Assembly (NCBI RefSeq): GCF_051020955.1
Contig: NW_027476268.1
Coordinates: 186,001 to 250,000, forward strand
Length of the DNA: 64,000 nucleotides
Direction: 5' to 3'
DNA from: Megalopta genalis
Taxonomy: Eukaryota; Arthropoda; Insecta; Hymenoptera; Halictidae
The stretch's first letter is position 1. Each line of letters starts with the position of its first letter. A program made the translations under genes and the position numbers. Under the pieces are notes generated by a model. It did not search any database and had not been told where the DNA came from. It saw nothing but the letters and a program-made list of their open reading frames with translations. Shown here piece after piece: positions 26,049 through 40,060 of this stretch.

Positions 26049-26860
26049 TGTGTCTCGCATGGAATTGAAGCTACCTCGTTTGTTCCTACAGCTTTTGAAG
26101 CTATATCACTTATATCGCAAGTATTTGAAGCTAAATCATATGTGTCGCATGGATTTGAAGCTGAACCTACTACATCGCATTGATTGGAAGCTAAATCTTG
26201 TGTATCGCATGGATTTGAAGCTAAAGCTTCCACATCGCATTCATTTGAAGCTAAATCATGTGTATCGCATGGATTTGAAGCTAACTCGTTAGTTTCGCAT
26301 GCAGTTGTAGCTAAATAATCTATATCACAAGTATTTGTAGCTAAACCATTTGTTTCGCATGGATTTGAAGCTACGCCTTCTACTTCGCATTGATTTGAAG
26401 CTAAATCATTTGTTTCGCATGGAATTGAAGCCTCCTCGTTTGTTCCTCCAGCTTTTGAAGCTATATCACTTATATCGCAAGTATTTGAAGCTAAATCATA
26501 TGTGTCGCATGGGTTTGAAGCTGAACCTTCTACATCGCATTGATTTGAAGCTAAATCTTGTGTATCGCATGGATTTGAAGCTAAACCTTCTACATCACAT
26601 TGATTTGCAGCTAAATCATGTGTTTCGCATGGATTTGAAGCTAACTCGTTCGTTTCGCCTCCATTTGAAACTATGTCACTTATATCGCAAGTATTTAAAG
26701 CTAAATCATATGTGCCGCATGGATTTGAAACTGAGCCTTCTACTTCGCATTCATCTGAAGCTAAATCATTTGTTTCGCATGGATTTGAAACTAAGGCTTG
26801 CCCTTCGAATTGATTTGAAGCTAAATCATGTGTTTCGTATGGATTTGAAGCTAAACCTTC
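26049..26860. repeat. Family C higher-order repeat, partial copy C3
   Basis: It follows C1 at offset 9420 from 26,049 to about 26,860. It has no patch-type indels in the part corresponding to 21,876-22,150, where C2 has five. It then departs into TTCTATATTCTATTG / CTCTTATTG units, where C1 has a TTTGCAGC unit. This gives a third witness that the C1 form, not the C2 form, is the family state. Confidence 0.85.
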
Positions 26861-29800
26861 TACATCGCATTGATTTGAAGCTAAACCTTCTATATTCTAT
26901 TGATTTGAAGCTAAACCTTCTACCTCTTATTGATTTGAAGCTAAACCTTCTACATCGCATTGATTTGAAGATAAATCGTGTGTTTCGCATAGATTTGAAG
27001 CTAACTCGTTAGTTTCGCAAGCAGTTGTAGCTAAATAATGTATATCACAAGTATTTGTAGCTAAACCATTTGTTTCGCATGGATTTGAAGCTACGCCTTC
27101 TACTTCGCATTGATTTGAAGCTAAAGCATTTGTTTCGCATGGATTTGAATCTAAGCCTTGTCCTTCGAATTGATTTGAAGCTAAATCATGTGTTTCGTAT
27201 GGATTTGAAGCTAAACTTTCTACATCGCATTGATTTGCAGCTAAATCATGTGTTTCGCATGGATTTGAAGCTAAACCTTCTACATTGCATTGATTTGCAG
27301 CTGATTCATGTGTTTCGCATGGATTTGAAGCTAACTCGTTCGTTTCGCCTGTATTCGAAGCTATATCACTTATATCGCAAATATTTGAAGCTAAATCATG
27401 TGTTACACTTGGATATGAAGCTAAACCTTCTACATCGCATTGATTTGAAGCTAAATCATGTGTCTCGCATGGAATTGAAGCCTCCTCGTTTGTTCCTCCA
27501 GCTTTTGAAGCTATATCACTTATATCGCAAGTATTTGAAGCTAAATCATATGTGTCGCATGGGTTTGAAGCTGAACCTTCTACATCGCATTGATTTGAAG
27601 CTAAATCTTGTGTATCGCATGGATTTGAAGCTAAACCTTCTACATCACATTGATTTGCAGCTAAATCATGTGTTTCGCATGGATTTGAAGCTAACTCGTT
27701 CGTTTCGCCTCCATTTGAAACTATGTCACTTATATCGCAAGTATTTAAAGCTAAATCATATGTGTCGCATGGATTTGAAGCTGAGCCTTCTACTTCGCAT
27801 TCATCTGAAGCTAAATCATTTGTTTCGCATGGATTTGAATCTAAGCCTTGCCCTTCGAATTGATTTGAAGCTAAATCATGTGTTTCGTATGGATTTGAAG
27901 CTAAACTTTCTACATCGCATTGATTTGCAGCTAAATCATGTGTTTCGCATCGATTTGAAGCTAACTCGTTCGTTGCGCATGCAGTTAAATCTAAATAACG
28001 TATATCACAAGTATTTGAAGCTAAACCATTTGATTCGCATGGATTTGAAGCTAAGCCTTCTACTTCGCATTAATTGGAAGATAAATCACTTGTTTTGCAT
28101 GGATTTGAAGCTAAACCTTCTACATCGCATTGATTTGAAGCTAAATCATGTGTTTCGCATGGATTTGAAGCTAACTCGTTCGTTTCGCCTGTATTCGAAG
28201 CTATATCACTTATATCGCATGGATTTGAAACTAACTCGATCGGTTCGCCTGCAGTTGAATCTACATGACTTATATCGCTAGTATTTGAAGCTAAATCATG
28301 TATATCGCGTGGATTTTGAAGCTAACTCGTTTGATTAGCCTTCATTTGAAGCTATATCACTTACACCACAAGTGTTTGAAACTATATCATTTGTTTCGCA
28401 TGGATTTGAAGGTAAACCTTCTCCATCGCATTGATTATCAGATAAATCATGTGTTTCGCATGGATTTGAAGCTAACTCGTTCGTTTCGCCTGTATTCGAA
28501 ACTATATCACTTATATCGCAAGTATTTGAAGCTAAATCATGTGTTTCGTATGGATTTGAAGCTGAACCTTCTACATCGCATTGACTTGAAGCTAAATCAT
28601 GTGCATCGCATGGATTTGAAGTTAACTCGTTTGTTTCGCATGCAGTTGTAGCTAAATAATGTATATCACAAGTATTTGTAGTTAAACCATTTGTTTCGAA
28701 TGGATTTGAAGCTAAACCTTCTACATCGCATTGATTTGAAGCTAAACCTACTACATTCTATTGATTTGAAGCTAAACCTTCTACCTCTTATTGTTTTGAA
28801 CCTAAACCTTCTACATCGCATTGATTTGCAGCTAAATCATGTGTTTCGCAATTCATTTGAAGCGAAATAATGTGTTTCGCATGGATTTGAAGCTAAGTCT
28901 GCTATTTCGCATTGATTTGAAGAGATACAAGGTGTTTCGCATGGATTTGAAGCTAACTCGTTCGTTTCGCCTGCATTTGAAGCTATATCACTTATATCGC
29001 AAGTATGTGAAGCTAAATCGTTTGTTTCGCGCGGATTTGAAGCTAACTCATTTGTCTCTCCTGCATTTGAAGCTATATTACTTATATCGCAAGTATTTGA
29101 ATGTAAATCATTTGTTTCGCGCGGATATGAAGCTAAACCTTCTACATCGCATTGGTTTGAAGCTAAATCATGTGTTTAGCATGGAATTGAAGCTACCTCG
29201 TTTGTTCCTACAGCTTTTGAAGCTATATCACTTATATCGCAAGTATTTGAAGCTACATCATATGTTTCGCATGGATTTGAAGTTGAACCTACTACATTGC
29301 ATGGATTTGAAGCTAAATCTTGTGTATCGCATGGATTTGAAGCTAAACCTTCTACATCGCATTGATTTGAAGATAAAGCATGTATATAGCATGGATTTGA
29401 AGCTGAACCTACTACATCGCATTGATTTGAAGCTAAATCTTGTGTATCGCATGGATTTGAAGCTAAACCTTCTATATCGTATTGATTTGAAGCTAAATCA
29501 TTTGTTTCGCATGGATTTGAATCTAAGCCTTGTCCTTCGAATTGATTTGAAGGTAAATCATGTGTTTCGTATGGATTTGAAGCTAAACCTTCTACATCGC
29601 ATTGATTTGAAGCTAAATCATGTGTTTCGCATGGATTTGAAGCTAACTCGTTCGTTTCGCCTGTATTCGAAGCTATATCACTTATATCGCATGGATTTGA
29701 AACTAACTCGTTCGGTTCGCCTGCAGTTGAATCTACATGACTTATATCGCTAGTATTTGAAGCTAAATCATGTATATCGCGTGGATTTTGAAGCTAACTC

Positions 29801-31529
29801 GTTTGATTAGCCTTCATTTGAAGCTATATCACTTACACCACAAGTGTTTGAAGCTATAACATTTGTTTCGCATGGATTTGAAGCTATACCTTCTTTATCG
29901 CATTGATTTGCAGCTAAATCATGTGTTTCGCATGGATTTGAAGCTAACTCGTTCGTTTCGCATGCAATTGTAGCTAAATGACGTATATCACAAGTATTTG
30001 TAGCTAAACCATTTGTTTTGCATGGATTTGAATCTAAGCCTTCTACTTCGCATTCATTTGAAGCTAAATCATTTGTTTCGCATGGATTTGAATCTAAGCC
30101 TTGTCCTTCGAATTGATTTGAAGCTAAATCATGTGTTTCGTATGGATTTGAAGCTAAACCTTCTACATCTCAATGATTGGAAGCTAAATCTTGAGTATGG
30201 CATGGATTTGAAGCTAAACCTTCTACATCGCATAGATTTGAAGCTGAATCATGTTTATCGCATGGATTTGTAGCTGACTCGTTTGTTTCGCATGCAGTTG
30301 TAGCTAAATAATGTATATCACAAGTATTTGTAGCTAAACCATTTGTTTTGCATGGATTTGAAGCTAAGCCTTCTACTTCGCATTCATTTGAAGCTAAATC
30401 ACTTGTTTCGCATGGATTTGAATCTAAGCCTTGTCCTTCGAATTGATTTGAAGCTAAATCATGTGTTTCGTATGGATTTGAAGCTAAACTTTCTACATCG
30501 CATTGATTTGAAGATAAATCGTGAGTTTCGCATGGATTTGAAGCTAACTCGTTAGTTTCGCATGCAGTTGTAGCTAAATAATCTATATCACAAGTATTTG
30601 TAGCTAAACCATTTGTTTCGCATGGATTTGAAGCCTCCTCGTTTGTTCCTCCAGCTTTTGAAACTATATCACTTATATCGCAAGTATTTGAAGCTAAATC
30701 ATATGTGTCGCATGGGTTTGAAGCTGAACCTTCTACATCGCATTGATTTGAAGATAAATCGTGTGTATCGCATGGATTTGAAGCTAAGCCTTCTACATCA
30801 CATTGATTTGCAGCTAAATCATGTGTTTCGCATGGATTTGAATATAAATCATGTGTCTCGCATGGAATTGAAGCTACCTCGTTTGTTCCTACAGCTTTTG
30901 AAGCTATATCACTTATATCGCAAGTATTTGAAGCTAAATCATATGTGTCGCATGGATTTGAAGCTGAACCTACTACATCGCATTGATTGGAAGCTAAATC
31001 TTGTGTATCGCATGGATTTGAAGCTAAACCTTCTACATCACATTGATTTGCAGCTAAATTATGTGTTTCGCATGGATTTGAAGCTAACTCGTTCGTTTCG
31101 CCTGCAGTTAAACCTACATCACTTATATCGCAAGTAATTGAAGCTAAATCATGTGTATTGCGTGGATTTTGAAGCTAACTCGTTTGATTAGTCTGCATTT
31201 GAAGCTATATCACTTATACCCCAAGTGTTTGAAGCTAACTCATTTGTTTCGCGTGGATTTGAAGCTATACCTTCTACATCGCATTTATTTGAAGCTAAAT
31301 CTTGTGTATCGCATGGCTTTGAAGCTAATCCTTTCACATCGCATTGATTTGAAGCTAAATCATGTGTATCGCATGGATTTGAAGCTAACTCGTTCGTTTC
31401 GCATGCAGTTGTAGCTAAATAATGTATATCACAAGTATTGGTAGCTAAACCATATGTTTTGCATGGTTTTGAAGCTAAGTCTTCTACTTCGCATTCTTTT
31501 GAAGCTAATCATTTGTTTCGCGTGGAATT
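26861..31529. repeat. Mosaic of family C and E segments
   Basis: Pieces are joined in a new order. About 27,070-27,480 resembles E0 and E1. From 27,480 to 27,960 it follows C1 17,011-17,500. At about 27,961 it jumps to C1 18,741 and follows it to about 18,780. Around 28,298-28,651 it follows C1 19,089-19,442, then returns to C1 17,671 for the CAATTCATTTGAAGCG cassette at 28,850. At about 29,615 it jumps again to C1 18,930, and 30,013-30,560 follows 20,502-21,049. All joins keep the 30-base register. 31-base units lie near 28,311, 29,785 and 31,165. Confidence 0.8.
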
Positions 31530-32970
31530 GAAGCAACCTCGTTTGTTCCTCCAGCTTTTCAAGCTATATCACTTATATCGCAAGTATTTGAAGCTAAATC
31601 ATATGTGTCGCATGGATTTGAAGCTGAACCTTCTACATCGCATTGATTTGAAGCTAAATCTTGTGTATCGCATGGATTTGAAGCTAAACCTTCTACATCA
31701 CATTGATTTGCAGCTAAATCATGTGTTTCGCATGGATTTGAATCTAAGCCTTGTCCTTCGAATTGATTTGAAGCTAAATCTTGTGTTTCGAATGGATTTG
31801 AAGCTAAACCTTCTTCATCGCATTGATTTGAAGCTAAACCTACTACATTCTATTGATTTGAAGCTAAACCTTCTACCTCTTATTGTTTTGAACCTAAACC
31901 TTCTACATCGCATTGATTTGCAGCTAAATCATGTGTTTCGCAATTCAATTGAAGCGAAATAATGTGTTTCGCATGGATTTGAAGCTAAGTCTGCTATTTC
32001 GCATTGATTTGAAGAGATACAAGGTGTTTCGCATGGATTTGAAGCTAACTCGTTCGTTTCGCCTGCATTTGAAGCTATATCACTTATATCGCAAGTATGT
32101 GAAGCTTAAATCGTTGTTTCGCGCGGATTTGAAGCTAAACATTCTACATCGTATTGATTTGAAGTTGAATCATGTGTTTCGCGTGGATTTCAAGCTAACT
32201 CATTTGTCTCTCCTGCATTTGAAGCTATATTACTTATATCGCAAGTATTTGAATGTAAATCATTTGTTTCGCGCGGATATGAAGCTAAACCTTCTACATC
32301 GCATTGGTTTGAAGCTAAATCATGTGTTTAGCATGGAATTGAAGCTACCTCGTTTGTTCCTACAGCTTTTGAAGCTATATCACTTATATCGCAAGTATTT
32401 GAAGCTACATCATATGTTTCGCATGGATTTGAAGTTGAACCTACTACATTGCATTGATTTGAAGCTAAATCTTGTGTATCGCATGGATTTGAAGCTAAAC
32501 CTTCTACATCGCATTGATTTGAAGATAAAGCATGTATATAGCATGGATTTGAAGCTGAACCTACTACATCGCATTGATTTGAAGCTAAATCATGTTTCTC
32601 GCATGGAATTGAAGCTACCTCGGTTGTTCCTACAGCTTTTGAAGCTATATCACTTATATCGCAAGTATTTGAAGCTAAATCGAATGTGTCGCATGGATTT
32701 AAAGCTGAACCTACTACATCGCATTGATTTGAATCTAAATCTTGTGTATCGCATGGATTTGAAGCTAAACCTTCTACATCGCATTGATTTGAAGCTAAAT
32801 CATGTATATAGCATGGATTTGAAGCTATCTCGTTTATTTCGCATGCAGTTGTAGCTAAATAATGTATATCACAAGTATTCGTAGCTAAACCATTTGTTTT
32901 GCATGGATTTGTAGCTACGCCTTCTACTTCGCATTGATTTGAAGCTAAATCATGTGTTTCGCATGGAATT
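31530..32970. repeat. 1,441-base tandem duplication, first copy
   Basis: It aligns with 32,971 onwards at offset 1441. Shared features are the GAAGCAACCTCG start, the TCTTGTGTTTCGAATGG unit, the stop-bearing TTCTATTGA/CTCTTATTG pair, and the CAATTC...GAAGCG cassette with a two-unit insertion (CATTCTACATCGTATTG / GTTGAATCATGTG) that C1 lacks. A compensating pair of one-base indels sits near 32,105-32,115 (GCTTAAATCG then GTTGTTTCG). The last part, from about 32,590, differs from the second copy. Confidence 0.82.
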
Positions 32971-34411
32971 GAAGCAACCTCGTTTGTTCCTCCAGCTTTT
33001 CAAGCTATATCACTTATATCGCAATTATTTGAAGCTAAATCATATGTGTCGCATGGATTTGAAGCTGAACCTTCTACATCGCATTGATTTGAAGCTAAAT
33101 CTTGTGTATCGCATGGATTTGAAGCTAAACCTTCTACATCACATTGATTTGCAGCTAAATCATGTGTTTCGCATGGATTTGAATCTAAACCTTGTCCTTC
33201 GAATTGATTTGAAGCTAAATCTTGTGTTTCGAATGGATTTGAAGCTAAACCTTCTACATCGCATTGATTTGAAGCTAAACCTACTACATTCTATTGATTT
33301 GAAGCTAAACCTTCTACCTCTTATTGTTTTGAACCTAAACCTTCTACATCGCATTGATTTGCAGCTAAATCATGTGTTTCGCAATTCATTTGAAGCGAAA
33401 TAATGTGTTTCGCATGGATTTGAAGCTAAGTCTGCTATTTCGCATTGATTTGAAGAGATACAAGGTGTTTCGCATGGATTTGAAGCTAACTCGTTCGTTT
33501 CGCCTGCATTTGAAGCTATATCACTTATATCGCAAGTATGTGAAGCTAAATCGTTTGTTTCGCGCGGATTTGAAGCTAAACATTCTACATCGTATTGATT
33601 TGAAGTTGAATCATGTGTTTCGCGTGGATTTGAAGCTAACTCATTTGTCTCTCCTGCATTTGAAGCTATATTACTTATATCGCAAGTATTTGAATGTAAA
33701 TCATTTGTTTCGCGCGGATATGAAGCTAAACCTTCTACATCGCATTGGTTTGAAGCTAAATCATGTGTTTAGCATGGAATTGAAGCTACCTCGTTTGTTC
33801 CTACAGCTTTTGAAGCTATATCACTTATATCGCAAGTATTTGAAGCTACATCATATGTTTCGCATGGATTTGAAGTTGAACCTACTACATTGCATTGATT
33901 TGAAGCTAAATCTTGTGTATCGCATGGATTTGAAGCTAAACCTTCTACATCGCATTGATTTGAAGATAAAGCATGTATATAGCATGGATTTGAAGCTGAA
34001 CCTACTACATCGCATTGATTTGAAGCTAAATCTTGTGTATCGCATGGATTTGAAGCTAAACCTTCTATATCGTATTGATTTGAAGCTAAATCATTTGTTT
34101 CGCATGGATTTGAATCTAAGCCTTGTCCTTCGAATTGATTTGAAGGTAAATCATGTGTTTCGTATGGATTTGAAGCTAAACCTTCTACATCGCATTGATT
34201 TGAAGCTAAAGCTTCTACATTCTATTGATTTGAAGCTAAACATTCTACCTCTTATTGTTTTGAAGCTAAACCTTCTACATCGCATTGATTTGCAGCTAAA
34301 TCATGTGTTTTGCATGGGTTTGATGCTAACTCGTTTGTTTCCCCTGCATTTGAAGCTATATCAGTTATATCAGAAGTATCTGATGCTAAATCATTTGTTT
34401 CGCATGGATTT
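32971..34411. repeat. 1,441-base tandem duplication, second copy
   Basis: It matches the preceding block to about 34,031 and then continues in C1 order instead (TCTTGTGTATCGC units, then the GATGCTAA subgroup near 34,322). It has the same 60-base insertion near 33,573-33,632. The open + frame from 33,372 runs 383 codons. The two copies differ at only scattered bases, so the duplication is fairly recent relative to the array. Confidence 0.8.
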
Positions 34412-36871
34412 GAAGCTAATCCTTCTACATCGCATTGATTTGAAGCTAAACCTTCTACATCGCATTGATTTGAAGCTAAATCATGTGTATCGCATGGATT
34501 TTGAAGCTAACAAGATTGATTAGTCTTCATTTGAAGCTATATCACTTACACCCCATGTGTTTGAAGCTATATCATTTGTTTCGCATTGGATTTGAAGCTA
34601 AATCTTCTTCATCGCATTGATTTGCAGCTAAATCATGTGTTTCGCATCGATTTGAAGCTGACTCGTTCGTTGCGCACGCAGTTAAATCTAAATAATGTAT
34701 ATCACAAGTATTTGTAGTTAAACCATTTGTTTCGCATGGATTTGAAGCTACGCCTTCTACTTCGCATTGATTTGAAGCTAAACCATTTGTTTCGCATGGA
34801 ATTGAAGCCACCTCGTTTGTTCCTCCAGCTTTTGAAGCTATGTCACTTATATCGCATGGATTTAATGCTGAACCTAATACATCGCATTGATTTGAAGCTA
34901 AATCTTGTGTATCGCATGGATCTGAAGCTAAGCCTTCTACTTCGCATTGATTTGAAGTTAAATCATTTGTTTCGCATGGAATTGAAGCTTCCTCGTTTGT
35001 TCCTCCAGCTTTTGAAGCTATATCACTTATATCGCAAGTATATGAAGCTAAATCATATGTGTCGCTTGGATTTGAAGCTGATCCTTCTACATCGCATTGA
35101 TTAGAATCTAAATCTTGTGTATCGCATGGATTTGCAGCTAAACCTTCTACATCGCATTGATTAGAAGCTAAACCTTCTACATTCTATTGATTTGAAGCTA
35201 AACCTTCTACCTCTTATTGTTTTGAATCTAAACCTTCTACATCGCATTGATTTGCAGCTAAATTATGTGTTTTGCATGGATTTGATGCTAACTCGTTTGT
35301 TTCCCCTGCATTTGAATCTTTATCAGTTATATCAGAAGTATCTGATGCTAAATCATTTGCTTCGCATGGATTTGATGCTAACCCTTCTACATCGCATTGA
35401 TTTGAAGCTAAATCATGTGTGTCGCATGGATTTTGAAGCTAACACGATTGATTAGTCTTCATTTGAAGCTATATCACTTACACCCCAAGTGTTTGAAGCT
35501 ATATCATTTGTTTCGCATGGATTTGAAGCTATACCTTCTTTATCGCATTGATTTGCAGCTAAATCATGTGTTTCGCATGGATTTGAAGCTAACTCGTTCG
35601 TTTCGCATGCAATTGTAGCTAAATGACGTATATCACAAGTATTTGTAGCTAAACCATTTGTTTTGCATGGATTTGAAGCTAAGCCTTCTACTTCGCATTC
35701 ATTTGAAGCTAAATCATTTGTTTCGCATGGATTTGAATCTAAGCCTTGTCCTTCGAATTGATTTGAAGCTAAATCATGTGTTTCGTATGGATTTGAAGCT
35801 AAACCTTCTACATCTCAATGATTGGAAGCTAAATCTTGAGTATGGCATGGATTTGAAGCTAAACCTTCTACATCGCATAGATTTGAAGCTGAATCATGTG
35901 TATCGCATGGATTTGTAGCTAACTCGTTTGTTTCGCATGCAGTTGTAGCTAAATAATGTATATCACAAGTATTTGTAGCTAAACCATTTGTTTTGCATGG
36001 ATTTGAAGCTAAGCCTTCTACTTCGCATTCATTTGAAGCTAAATCACTCGTTTCGCATGGATTTGAATCTAAGCCTTGTCCTTCGAATTGATTTGAAGCT
36101 AAATCATGTGTTTCGTATGGATTTGAAGCTAAACTTTCTACATCGCATTGATTTGAAGATAAATCGTGAGTTTCGCATGGATTTGAAGCTAACTCGTTAG
36201 TTTCGCATGCAGTTGTAGCTAAATAATCTATATCACAAGTATTTGTAGCTAAACCATTTGTTTCGCATGTATTTGAAGCTACGCTTTCTACTTCGCATTG
36301 ATTTGAAGCTAAATCTTGTGTATCGCATGGATTTGAAGCTAAACCTTCTACATCACATTGATTTGCAGCTAAATCATGTGTTTCGCATGGATTTGAAGCT
36401 AACTCGTTCGTTTCGCCTCCATTTGAAACTATGTCACTTATATCGCAAGTATTTAAAGCTAAATCATATGTGCCGCATGGATTTGAAACTGAGCCTTCTA
36501 CTTCGCATTCATCTGAAGCTAAATCATTTGTTTCGCATGGATTTGAAACTAAGCCTTGCCCTTCGAATTGATTTGAAGCTAAATCATGTGTTTCGTATGG
36601 ATTTGAAGCTAAACCTTCTACATCGCATTGATTTGAAGCTAAACCTTCTATATTCTATTGATTTGAAGCTAAACCTTCTACCTCTTATTGATTTGAAGCT
36701 AAACCTTCTACATCGCATTGATTTGAAGATAAATCGTGTGTTTCGCATAGATTTGAAGCTAACTCGTTAGTTTCGCAAGCAGTTGTAGCTAAATAATATA
36801 TATCACAAGTATTTGTAGCTAAACCATTTGTTTCGCATGGATTTGAATCTAAGCCTTGTCCTTCGAATTGA
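34412..36871. repeat. Family C derived segment (copy of about 19.4-21.1 kb)
   Basis: From about 34,690 the order follows C1 19,445 onwards at offset 15,245, changing to 15,156 after about three units are lost near 35,150. The GATGCTAA / CAGTTATATCAGAAG units recur near 35,283-35,350. 31-base units lie near 34,498 and 35,429. From about 36,258 the order changes to one resembling 13.7-14.1 and 26.6-27.0 kb. Confidence 0.78.
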
Positions 36872-37770
36872 TTTGAAGCTAAATCATTTGTTTCGTATGG
36901 ATTTGAAGCTAAACTTTCTACATCGCATTGATTTGCAGCTAAATCATGTGTTTCGCATGGATTTGAAGCTAAACCTTCTACATTGCATTGATTTGCAGCT
37001 GATTCATGTGTTTCGCATGGATTTGAAGCTAACTCGTTCGTTTCGCCTGTATTCGAAGCTATATCACTTATATCGCAAATATTTGAAGCTAAATCATGTG
37101 TTACACTTGGATATGAAGCTAAACCTTCTACATCGCATTGATTTGAAGCTAAATCATGTGTCTCGCATGGAATTGAAGCTACCTCGTTTGTTCCTACAGC
37201 TTTTGAAGCTATATCACTTATATCGCAAGTATTTGAAGCTAAATCATATGTGTCGCATGGATTTGAAGCTGAACCTAATACATCGCATTGATTTGAAGCT
37301 AAATCTTGTGTATCGCATGGATTTGAAGCTAAACCTTCTACATCGCATTTATTTGAAGCTAAACCTTCTATATTCCATTGATTTGAAGCTAAACCATCTA
37401 CCTGTTATAGATTTTAAGCAAACCTTCTACATCGCATTGATTTGAAGATAAATCGTGTGTTTCGCATGGATTTGAAGCTAAACCTTCTACATTGCATTGA
37501 TTTGCAGCTGATTCATGTGTTTCGCATGGATTTGAAGCTAACTCGTTCGTTTCGCCTGTATTCGAAGCTATATCACTTATATCGCAAATATTTGAAGCTA
37601 AATCATGTGTTACACTTGGATATGAAGCTAAACCTTCTACATCGCATTGATTTGAAGCTAAATCATGTGTCTCGCATGGAAGTGAAGCTACCTCGTTTGT
37701 TCCTACAGCTTTTGAAGCTATATCACTTATATCGCAAGTATTTGAAGCTAAATCATATGTGTCGCATGGG
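36872..37770. repeat. Family E block, copy E1
   Basis: It matches E2 at offset 2189. Its markers are the TTGCATTGATTTGCAGCTGATTC unit pair, the TATTCGAAGC unit, GTTACACTTGGATATGAAG, and a CCTGTTATAGATTTTAAGCAAACC junction near 37,402-37,420. That junction contains a one-base deletion (AAGCAAACC) like the one in family A, and this shifts every reading frame. Confidence 0.82.
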
Positions 37771-39060
37771 TTTGAAGCTGAACCTTCTACATCGCATTGA
37801 TTTGAAGATAAATCTTGTGTATCGCATGGATTTGAAGCTAAACCTTCTACATCACATTGATTTGCAGCTAAATCATGTGCTTCGCATAGATTTGAAGCTA
37901 ACTCGTTCGTTTCGCCTCCATTTGAAACTATGTCACTTATATCGCAAGTATTTAAAGCTAAATCATATGTGCCGCATGGATTTGAAGCTGAGCCTTCTAC
38001 GTCGCATTCATCTGAAGCTAAATCATTTGTTTCGCATGGATTTGAATCTAAGCCTTGCCCTTCGAATTGATTTGAAGCTAAATCATGTGTTTCGTATGGA
38101 GTTGAAGCTAAACCTTCTACATCGCATTGATTTGAAGCTAAACCTTCTATATTCTATTGATTTGAAGCTAAACCTTCTACCTCTTATGGATTTGAAGCTA
38201 AACCTTCTACATCGCATTGATTTGAAGATAAATCGTGTGTTTCGCATAGATTTGAAGCTAACTCGTTAGTTTCGCAAGCAGTTGTAGCTAAATAATGTAT
38301 ATCACAAGTATTTGTAGCTAAACCATTTGTTTCGCATGGATTTGAAGCTACGCTTTCTACTTCGCATTGATTTGAAGCTAAAGCATTTGTTTCGCATGGA
38401 TTTGAATCTAAGCCTTGTCCTTCGAATTGATTTGAAGCTAAAACATGTGTTTCGTTTGGATTTGAAGCTAAACCTTCTACATCGCATTGATTTGAAGCTA
38501 AATCATGTGTCTCGCATGGAATTGAAGCTACCTCGTTTGTTCCTACAGCTTTTGAAGCTATATCACTTATATCGCAAGTATTTGAAGCTAAATCATATGT
38601 GTCGCATGGATTTGAAGCTGAACCTACTACATCGCATTGATTTGAAGCTAAATCTTGTGTATCGCATGGATTTGAAGCTAAACCTTTCACATCGCATTCA
38701 TTTGAAGCTAAATCATGTGTATCGCATGGATTTGAAGCTAACTCGTTAGTTTCGCATGCAGTTGTAGCTAAATAATCCATATCACAAGTATTTGTAGCTA
38801 AACCATTTGTTTCGCATGGATTTGAAGCTACGCCTTCTACTTCGCATTGATTTGAAGCTAAATCATTTGTTTCGCATGGAATTGAAGCCTCCTCGTTTGT
38901 TCCTCCAGTTTTTGAAGCTATATCACTTATATCGCAAGTATTTAAAGCTAAATCATATGTGCCGCATGGATTTGAAGCTGAGCCTTCTACTTCGCATTCA
39001 TCTGAAGCTAAATCATTTGTTTCGCATGGATTTGAATCTAAGCCTTGCCCTTCGAATTGA
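37771..39060. repeat. Intervening 30-base units between E1 and E2
   Basis: The order resembles 16.0-17.2 kb. 38,327-38,749 follows 16,450-16,872 at offset 21,877, sharing the AAGCATTTG / AAACATGTG unit pair. Differences are single substitutions, such as GCTTTCTAC near 38,352 for GCCTTCTAC, and TGATTTGAAGC near 38,638 where 16,761 has TGATTGGAAGC. Confidence 0.78.
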
Positions 39061-40060
39061 TTTGAAGCTAAATCATGTGTTTCGTATGGATTTGAAGCTA
39101 AACCTTCTACATCGCATTGGTTTGCAGCTAAATCATGTGTTTCGCATGGATTTGAAGCTAAACATTCTACATTGCATTGATTTGCAGCTGATTCATGTGT
39201 TTCGCATGGATTTGAAGCTAACTCGTTCGTTTCGCCTGTATTCGAAGCTATATCACTTATATCGCAAATATTTGAAGCTAAATCATGTGTTACACTTGGA
39301 TATGAAGCTAGACCTTCTACATCGCATTGATTTGAAGCTAAATCATGTGTCTCGCATGGAATTGAAGCTACCTCGTTTGTTCCTACAGCTTTTGAAGCTA
39401 TATCACTTATATCGCAAGTATTTGAAGCTAAATCATATGTGTCGCATGGATTTGAAGCTGAACCTAATACATCGCATTGATTTGAAGCTAAATCTTGTGT
39501 ATCGCATGGATTTGAAGCTAAACCTTCTACATCGCATTTATTTGAAGCTAAACCTTCTATATTCCATTGATTTGAAGCTAAACCATCTACCTGTTATAGA
39601 TTTTAAGCAAACCTTCTACATCGCATTGATTTGAAGATAAATCGTGTGTTTCGCATGGATTTGAAGCTAAACCTTCTACATTGCATTGATTTGCAGCTGA
39701 TTCATGTGTTTCGCATGGATTTGAAGCTAACTCGTTCGTTTCGCCTGTATTCGAAGCTATATCACTTGTATCGCAAATATTTGAAGCTAAATCATGTGTT
39801 ACACTTGGATATGAAGCTAAACCTTCTACATCGCATTGATTTGAAGCTAAATCATGTGTCTCGCATGGAATTGAAGCTACCTCGTTTGTTCCTACAGCTT
39901 TTGAAGCTATATCACTTATATCGCAAGTATTTGAAGCTAAATCATATGTGTCGCATGGATTTGAAGCTGAACCTAATACATCGCATTGATTTGAAGCTAA
40001 ATCTTGTGTATCGCATGGATTTGAAGCTAAACCTTCTACATCGCATTGATTTGAAGCTAA
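39061..40060. repeat. Family E block, copy E2
   Basis: About 1,000 bases match E3 at an exact offset of 1440 (48 units). They differ at only a few bases, for example GCTAGACC near 39,309 against GCTAAACC near 40,749. It carries the same AAGCAAACC one-base deletion (about 39,606). It diverges from E3 at about 40,060, where the AGCATGTATATAGCATGG unit follows. Confidence 0.86.
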
